A stretch of 64,000 bases of DNA from Silene latifolia (Eukaryota; Streptophyta; Magnoliopsida; Caryophyllales; Caryophyllaceae). Both the position numbers and the translations under genes were made by a program. Positions 58,430 to 64,000 of the stretch are shown here, piece after piece (the stretch's first letter is position 1; each line of letters starts with the position of its first letter). The stretch lies in the NCBI RefSeq assembly GCF_048544455.1, contig NC_133526.1, forward strand, positions 7,952,001-8,016,000, written 5' to 3'. Under the pieces are notes generated by a model. The model ran no database searches and had not been told where the DNA came from. It was given only the letters and a program-made list of their open reading frames with translations.

Positions 58430-61400
58430 TTATGTATTACTGAAGCTCTCAGTCTGTGCTGCTCCCTTTGCAATGACCTGTAATGCCGTGCCTTGCATGA
58501 GCCAGCCAGTTAACTCAGGCTCAGGTTCAAAGGGTTTAAGAGGATTGAACCCCTTATCTTTGACATCAATGCCATACACAAAGGGCAGCCTGATGGAGAT
58601 GGAACTCTCAGGAGGCAAAATAACTTGACATCCTAAGCTGAATTGAAGTGGCTGATCATGGTCTATAACACTGGTAGGTTGACGGGAAGCCTGTACAAAA
58701 GAAAGGAATGACATAATAATATAAAAAGGAGAAATGTAATCTGCTTAACAGCTACATGTCACTAGTTTCTTAGTGCCTTCAACAATGTCTACAGTCAAAA
58801 ACTTTAATCTATTGGAATGGCTAAGGGTGTTGCCGATATATGAAAGATTTACACAGACAATTTGTGAACGTGTGGGTATACTTTAAAAATCAAATATGAT
58901 GCACTCCATCCTCCAAGGCATAGGAATCAAGTGAGATGCATACCTCAAAATGTACTACAGGGTTCGCTGCAATGACAATTGGAAAAGGAGGTGTAACCTG
59001 TAAAGAAATATAAAACAATATAAAGCATCAGGCATGAATTCCTCCAATGAGCTCAATCATGCATTATTTGTAAAGGTAATTCGATTATAAAAGTATAAGA
59101 GGGAACACACAAGAAACAAAGCACAGGAAACTAATCACATAGCTATGTATAGCGCCATAACCATATAGCTGGTACAAGCTTTATTACCAACACCATTACT
59201 AGTAGCTGTCCTTCAATAATGAATTTTCACTGATCAGAAAAGGAAAATGGAGGGACAAAACAAAAGTGCGAGTTGAAAAGGTTTACCATTGGGCTTAGAA
59301 CATTGGATAAAAGCAAAACTTGTCTAAACAAACAAATTTCCTGCGCATAAGTACTGTGTCCATTCTGATTGTCACACCATTACCTCCCAGCCTAACCCTT
59401 TGTTTGGATATAAAAAATGGAGAAGAGAGGGAAGGGGGAGAGAGGGAAGGGAAGGGGAAGGAAGGATAGGGGAGGGGGAATGGAGGGAGGGAGTTTTTCC
59501 TCCAAATCTTTCCTTTGTTGAAGGGGAAATAATCTGCCTAGTACGAGGGAAATGGAGCGATCCATTTTGCCTCCTCTCCAAATCCCTCCACCTCCAATTA
59601 TCTAACTTACAAATTAAATTGCCTCCCTCCAATTCCTACCCCTCCTGTTTCCCTGATTCAAACAAATGACAAGTGTACTGAGTGAAACATCAAGATACCA
59701 AATTGGAATTAACCCAAACCTAAGGGCACCAAAGTGGCACTAATCATTAATCAAAGTAAGACAATCTAATACTACTTCGCCAAAATAGAAGTTTGAAAGA
59801 CCCATTTTGATTTAATCATCGTCCCAAAACCAAAGATTTATATATCTATGGCTCTGTAGGAAACAGAATTATTTTTTTTATAGCCATGATTCCACCTATT
59901 TCAGTGGAGGCAAATGTTAATGTTCTTCAGAATCTAGGTTATAATGGACCAAGTCAAACAGCTCAATGCTCTTTGTGCTACTTTTTATGCACATGATCGC
60001 CTCGGCTTCACCAAGGTCCCTTGGAAATATTGCAAGGAAAGGCTTCATACTTCCACCCTCTGTCCCTTGCACTGTTTAGAGCAGCAGCCTCTTTGGAGGC
60101 ACTGGTAAAGATGCTCTGATGGGACACAGTACTTATTTGACGCACATAGTAGAAGGACCCAAGATGAAGGTTCAAATGGAGCAATTATAAGTAGTCAACA
60201 GTTATAAGGTTATAGGTATCATGATTTAATGGTTTTAGTTAAAGCATCATCTCTTGACATTTTGCAACAGTCATAACAGAACAAAAGTTATTGACCAGTA
60301 AAAATTGATAATAAGTAAATAGCACGCCATAGCAGTCCACACAAAAAATGGAAAGTTCAAGAGGTTAACAAGAGTGAATTATAAGAAGTCCGTGTAAATT
60401 ATTGCTTTAAAATTCTGTTCCAACTTACTGACATTCAGAATGCAATATTTGGATCACCCACTTCAACCTTTTGTACGTGATCCATATAAATATATCTACA
60501 AGTAAAGTTACATCAGTTCAGGTGATCCTACATTTAAGGTATTCGCCAAAATTTAGGTCTAAGTCAACTGTTTACATAAATTACATTCTTGTATCTGCAT
60601 TAACAAATACAAATTACCATCATGATGGGCTCATGAAGCGTTTAAAAACGATGCAGGGACATGAAAGTTCAAGATCTATTATACAAACTAACGTCCATCT
60701 ATAGATGCCATCAACCTTACGAAGGATTCACGCAGCATTTTCAACTACAATCATGCAATAACCACATAAAGCATCTCAAGTCTTGAAGTGTTTCTTTGGG
60801 ACAAAAAGGGATTTCAGGCCACATAAGAACATAGAAGCAGACATGTGATGACGTGAAAGATTTAACATTCATGTCACCAACTGAGGCCAAACTGTACTAG
60901 TTATCAATGTGTCAATTATTAAGAGACAAATCAGGAAGGTTACAGGAATAGAAACTTACCACAAAGATCCTCTGTAGTTGAGATATTGAACTCGCAAACT
61001 TCAAGTTTTGTGCATCCTTATTTTTTGAAGTGCTACAATGAGGGCAGTTCAGGTATATCGGTATATTTCTGTTTAGCAATGAAAATGCAGGCCCGTTATC
61101 ATTAAGGCTTATATAATGGGGATTCTGTTGGTCTGCACCAGAGTATGATAAATCATGTGTTGCCTGGTCTAGTGGTTTAAACAAGTGTGGCAATCCGTTT
61201 ACGGCAGTGTCACTGCCAGTCCTAGCTTCAGTAGGCCGTTCCAAATTGCCTACCTTCTCCATGTTAATAGTGTTACCATTAGATAATCGAGGAATTTTAT
61301 TGTGACCATCATTCTTACCCAATTTCACTGGGCCTCTGTGCTTACGGTTACCATGTTCAACGGGGCGAGTACGAGGAGATTCTTCAGGCAAGGAATCCAG

Positions 61401-63869
61401 CTGCCCAAGCTGGTTCAAAATCTCGGGAGATAAAATATAGCGGTGGCCACGAGGACATTCATGCTCAAAGCCAACATAAACTACAAAGTGCCTGCAAGTA
61501 GGACTAAACCTAGTTTTTCCACTATCAGTAACACTGACTTCAAAAGCATTACTAGCATTATTCGCATCAAGTGGGACCACACTCTTACTGATATCTAGCA
61601 TAGAGTTGCCATCACCGTGGCTATTGTCCCTTCTTGTCTTAGAATTTTCTGAACCTGCTGAGGTGATTTCTTTCGATTTTCCAGATATTTGAAAATCACC
61701 ACTGGAGATAATAGTTTGCACAGTGCTGGTAACTTTTGCAGTCCTCTTACCACCTTTACCAGGACCAGAAATTAATTGGGCCTTGGGCTGTAAAGGAGGA
61801 AATGCTGAATTAGAATTTGATCCTGCAACGACCTCAGAAAAGGCCTTTCTCATTGTAATATTTGGAAGGCCTTTACCAAAGCTAATCTTGTTTTCAGAAT
61901 GTGAAAAATTCACAGCCTTCCCATGGCCTTCACCTCCAGTTTGCAATTCTCCTGGTTCTACCGCCGCTTTATTGCTTTTCTTGGCATCCTCAGCTTCAGT
62001 TGATACTATCTTTAAGTCTACTTTGGAACTTGCAGATCCTTGCCTGAGAGCATTAGCAAATGAAACACTTGGGGGATTATCGTTCTCGAGAACAATAGTC
62101 CATCTTAAAAGAAACTTCTCACTGGGAGAAAATCCAGCTTGGAGCAATCCTTTAGAAGGTTCATAGTACCTTGCACCTCCAAGACGAACCAGAGTCCACG
62201 GAAAAGGTTGAAAAAGCCGACTCTCATTTAGTTTTGGCAGTTGGAGCATGGGGAGAAGGTTATCACAGTCGGGAAAAATATTAAATTTGACGTTAGCAGT
62301 TTCAATGTCAAAAGGGTCATCTCGTAACTTTCGAGAACGGCCACAAGCACAAGCATGAAGGAAAACATATCCACTTTTATGTTCCGTGCCCGTCGCCTCC
62401 GTGGAAAGATTGTCATTTTCAATATCATGCTTTTGGTGCATGCATGGTTTTCCGGTCAAACTAATTGCATCACATAATTGTCTCCCAGACTTCCATATTG
62501 AAAGGCATTCCTCTTGCAGTTTTTTCACAAATTCTTGTACACATGAGCCCTTCACCATTGACAGGAAGGCATGCAGAGCTTTTTCCAATTGAGCTTCGTG
62601 TACTGAAGTAGGGTAGCAAGGAGGCAAATCTTTCAGATAAACTTCTTTAGCGGCTGGTAGAGCTTTCAAGCACCACAAATATGAAAATTTTCTGTTAATC
62701 CCCTTCCCACTCTCTAATTGAGATACCGCAATATCCGGAGGATCCACAGGTCTTGCAGCAACCCCTTCAACAAGAGGTGGAGCACCACTTCTTTGCCGGA
62801 ATTTCCTTCTGATTGCATAAGTCTCATCAAGAGAAACGGATTTTCCAAGTAAAATTCCTTTTAAAATGAGATGGCTGGAAGATATCCACATCTCCAAGCT
62901 GGGAAGCTCAGGAGTGGTGGTGAGCCTTCCAGAAGCAGCGGATGCCGCAGCTGCTGCAGCTGCGGCAACAGCAACCATACCAACACCTGCAGCTGAGCCA
63001 CTGTTGGCATTTGTAACCAACCCTCCTTTCCCTCTTAGGATATCAGTCTGCTTATTGATGAATTCCTTTAGAGTCAAAATGTCCTCCTTCATGCCGTTTT
63101 GACTATGAATTTCAAGTAACAGAGAATCTGAAGTCATCTTTCCACTCACAACATCCTCCACGAGACTTGTTGCATAATCGAGAGACGAACCCCTTCGGAT
63201 ACCAGAGCTGTCTAAAAGCACAACAGCTCTAGATGCGTCTAGTGTCAACAATGGAGCTGAACTAGAAATGGACCCACTTCTTGATCCTGTAAGGCTACTG
63301 TTTTCGGAGACAGTAAGGGGCCGGCATTTTTTAATCAAAAAACGTATTTGTGTTTCAAGAGAAGAAAGCATTTTCTTACAAAAACTGCTTTCAGATTTAT
63401 TTGCTGGCCGAGATAGCACTACGACAGAACTAGAACCCTTCAGGGACTGATTGGACCTAACCATGCTACTCGTGCTCGATCGACTAGATGACGAAGCATC
63501 ATTTGACTCCTCGGATGCAGCACTAGAGTTCACCATTTCCGAGAAATCATCAACAAAAGCAAAGAGAGTAACAGGAGTACATTGTCCAGGAAATAAGGCT
63601 GGATACAAACCTAAGCCTGACATGACAGATATTGGAGAGTTGTTACGACTTGAGATGTTGCTGCCTCTTCGTGGGGAAGGACTCTTGGATGATGTTGCTT
63701 GAGTAGGACGTGATGACGACGATGAAGGCCTACCAAGTGATGGCAATATACTATGTGACCTTAAAAAAGGTACTAAGGCATGTTTTGCAGACTGCAGAAC
63801 TCGCAACATCTTCAAATTCTGGGTATCAAAACTTGCGCCCTCTTGGATATAAATAATTACATGGCATAC
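58430..63869 (-). CDS. SMG8: Nonsense-mediated mRNA decay factor SMG8, 3' three exons (5' exons beyond the window)
   Basis: SMG8, with SMG9, binds and restrains the SMG1 kinase that phosphorylates UPF1 in nonsense-mediated decay. Exons in gene order: 60960-63869 (970 codons), 58944-58997, 58430-58690 (stop TAA). Visible length is 1074 residues. The large exon starts after TTGCAG with VCHVIIYIQEGASFDTQNLK and LRVLQSAKHALVPF, family features following the N-terminal G-like domain. A Ser-rich stretch, an eight-Ala run, the HACACGRSRKLRDDPF cysteine motif (about residue 510) and the CRHFVVYVGFEHECPRGHRY motif (about 790) follow. LNCPHC comes near residue 940. The last exons carry VTPPFPIVIAANPVVHFE and the ILPPESSISIRLPFVYGIDV tail. 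Intron 60959-58998 holds a MITE. The first exon is off the right edge, so the start cannot be seen. Confidence 0.93.
59395..59665. mobile_element. Decayed MITE in an SMG8 intron
   Basis: CCCTTTGTTTGGATATAAAA followed by GAGAGGGAAGGGGG-type sequence is mirrored by CCTCCTGTTTCCCTGATTCA and AACAAATG. The layout matches the Tourist-like element at 41528-41924. TAA precedes the left end; the right duplication is lost. Confidence 0.6.
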
Positions 63870-64000
63870 CTGCAATTGGGTTGCAAATTATGCCTTAATG
63901 TCGTGGAGTTGAGTAACAGGCATGAGCAATGGCTTCAAAACCAGCAAACTATTACAGGAATCAATAAAGTTGCTATTTCAATTAATTCAGTGCAACCTTT
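63870..64000 (-). other. SMG8 intron, to window edge
   Basis: A branch/pyrimidine region and TTGCAG acceptor border the large exon at 63869. The donor lies outside the window. Confidence 0.7.

Noticed and set aside
59372-59632. 86-residue minus-strand ORF in an SMG8 intron
   Set aside because: Purine-rich MITE sequence, not coding.
1-64000. LTR retrotransposons, endogenous viral sequences or organellar insertions
   Set aside because: I looked for paired long terminal repeats, gag/pol motifs and plastid or mitochondrial gene segments and saw none. The only reverse transcriptase is the RTE LINE.

Overview
This is a stretch of AT-rich nuclear DNA from a flowering plant, almost certainly a eudicot. 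The genes have many introns and plant-type proteins, and the spaces between them are filled with small plant transposons (Helitrons, MITEs, tRNA-derived SINEs, an RTE-type LINE). The frequent 'ACGGAGTA/TACTCCGTA' motif and the repeat vocabulary remind me of Caryophyllales, but that is an impression, not a measurement. I see no prokaryotic, organellar or viral gene content.

Layout. (1) 1-2397 (+): the 3' half of a shugoshin gene (SGO1). It carries an in-frame tandem duplication of an exon pair and a 33-bp minisatellite in the last exon. (2) 2.4-15.4 kb: a transposon-rich desert. It holds a 5'-truncated RTE LINE with perfect 15-bp target duplications, a short Helitron, a SINE, a long-TIR foldback element, a group of Helitron 5' ends sharing one 3' end, and a double SINE insertion. 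(3) 15.5-17.0 kb (+): a two-exon DUF1635 coiled-coil protein gene. (4) 17-22.9 kb: a MITE and SINE field. (5) 22.97-34.65 kb (-): a complete 17-exon DNA ligase 1 gene (LIG1, 777 aa deduced) with two in-frame start codons, one for a mitochondrial and one for a nuclear form. (6) 34.7-36.1 kb: short inverted and tandem repeats and a MITE. (7) 37.1-40.0 kb (-): a complete five-exon ALG14 gene (230 aa). (8) 40-43.9 kb: a SINE, a Tourist-like MITE and flanking sequence. (9) 43.9-48.1 kb (-): a complete 12-exon CHY/CTCHY/RING E3 ligase gene (MIEL1/RCHY1 type, 278 aa). (10) 47.6-53.0 kb: a duplication of the MIEL1 promoter plus first exon, split by a Tourist MITE and by a nested TIR element/Helitron. 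(11) 53-58.4 kb: repeats, one Stowaway MITE and two spliceable exons of a gene I cannot name. (12) 58.4-63.9 kb (-): the 3' three exons of SMG8 (nonsense-mediated decay). Its upstream exons lie beyond the window.

The genes are unrelated housekeeping functions (chromosome cohesion, DNA ligation, N-glycan assembly, ubiquitination, mRNA surveillance) and do not form a cluster. For every complete gene I joined the exons by hand. All internal junctions keep frame, and all are GT-AG except one probable GC-AG intron in LIG1. I found no evidence of a wholly new biological system. The strongest novelties are structural: the duplicated MIEL1 promoter/exon 1, the repeat-expanded SGO1, and a DNA transposon history that can be read from paralogous empty sites.
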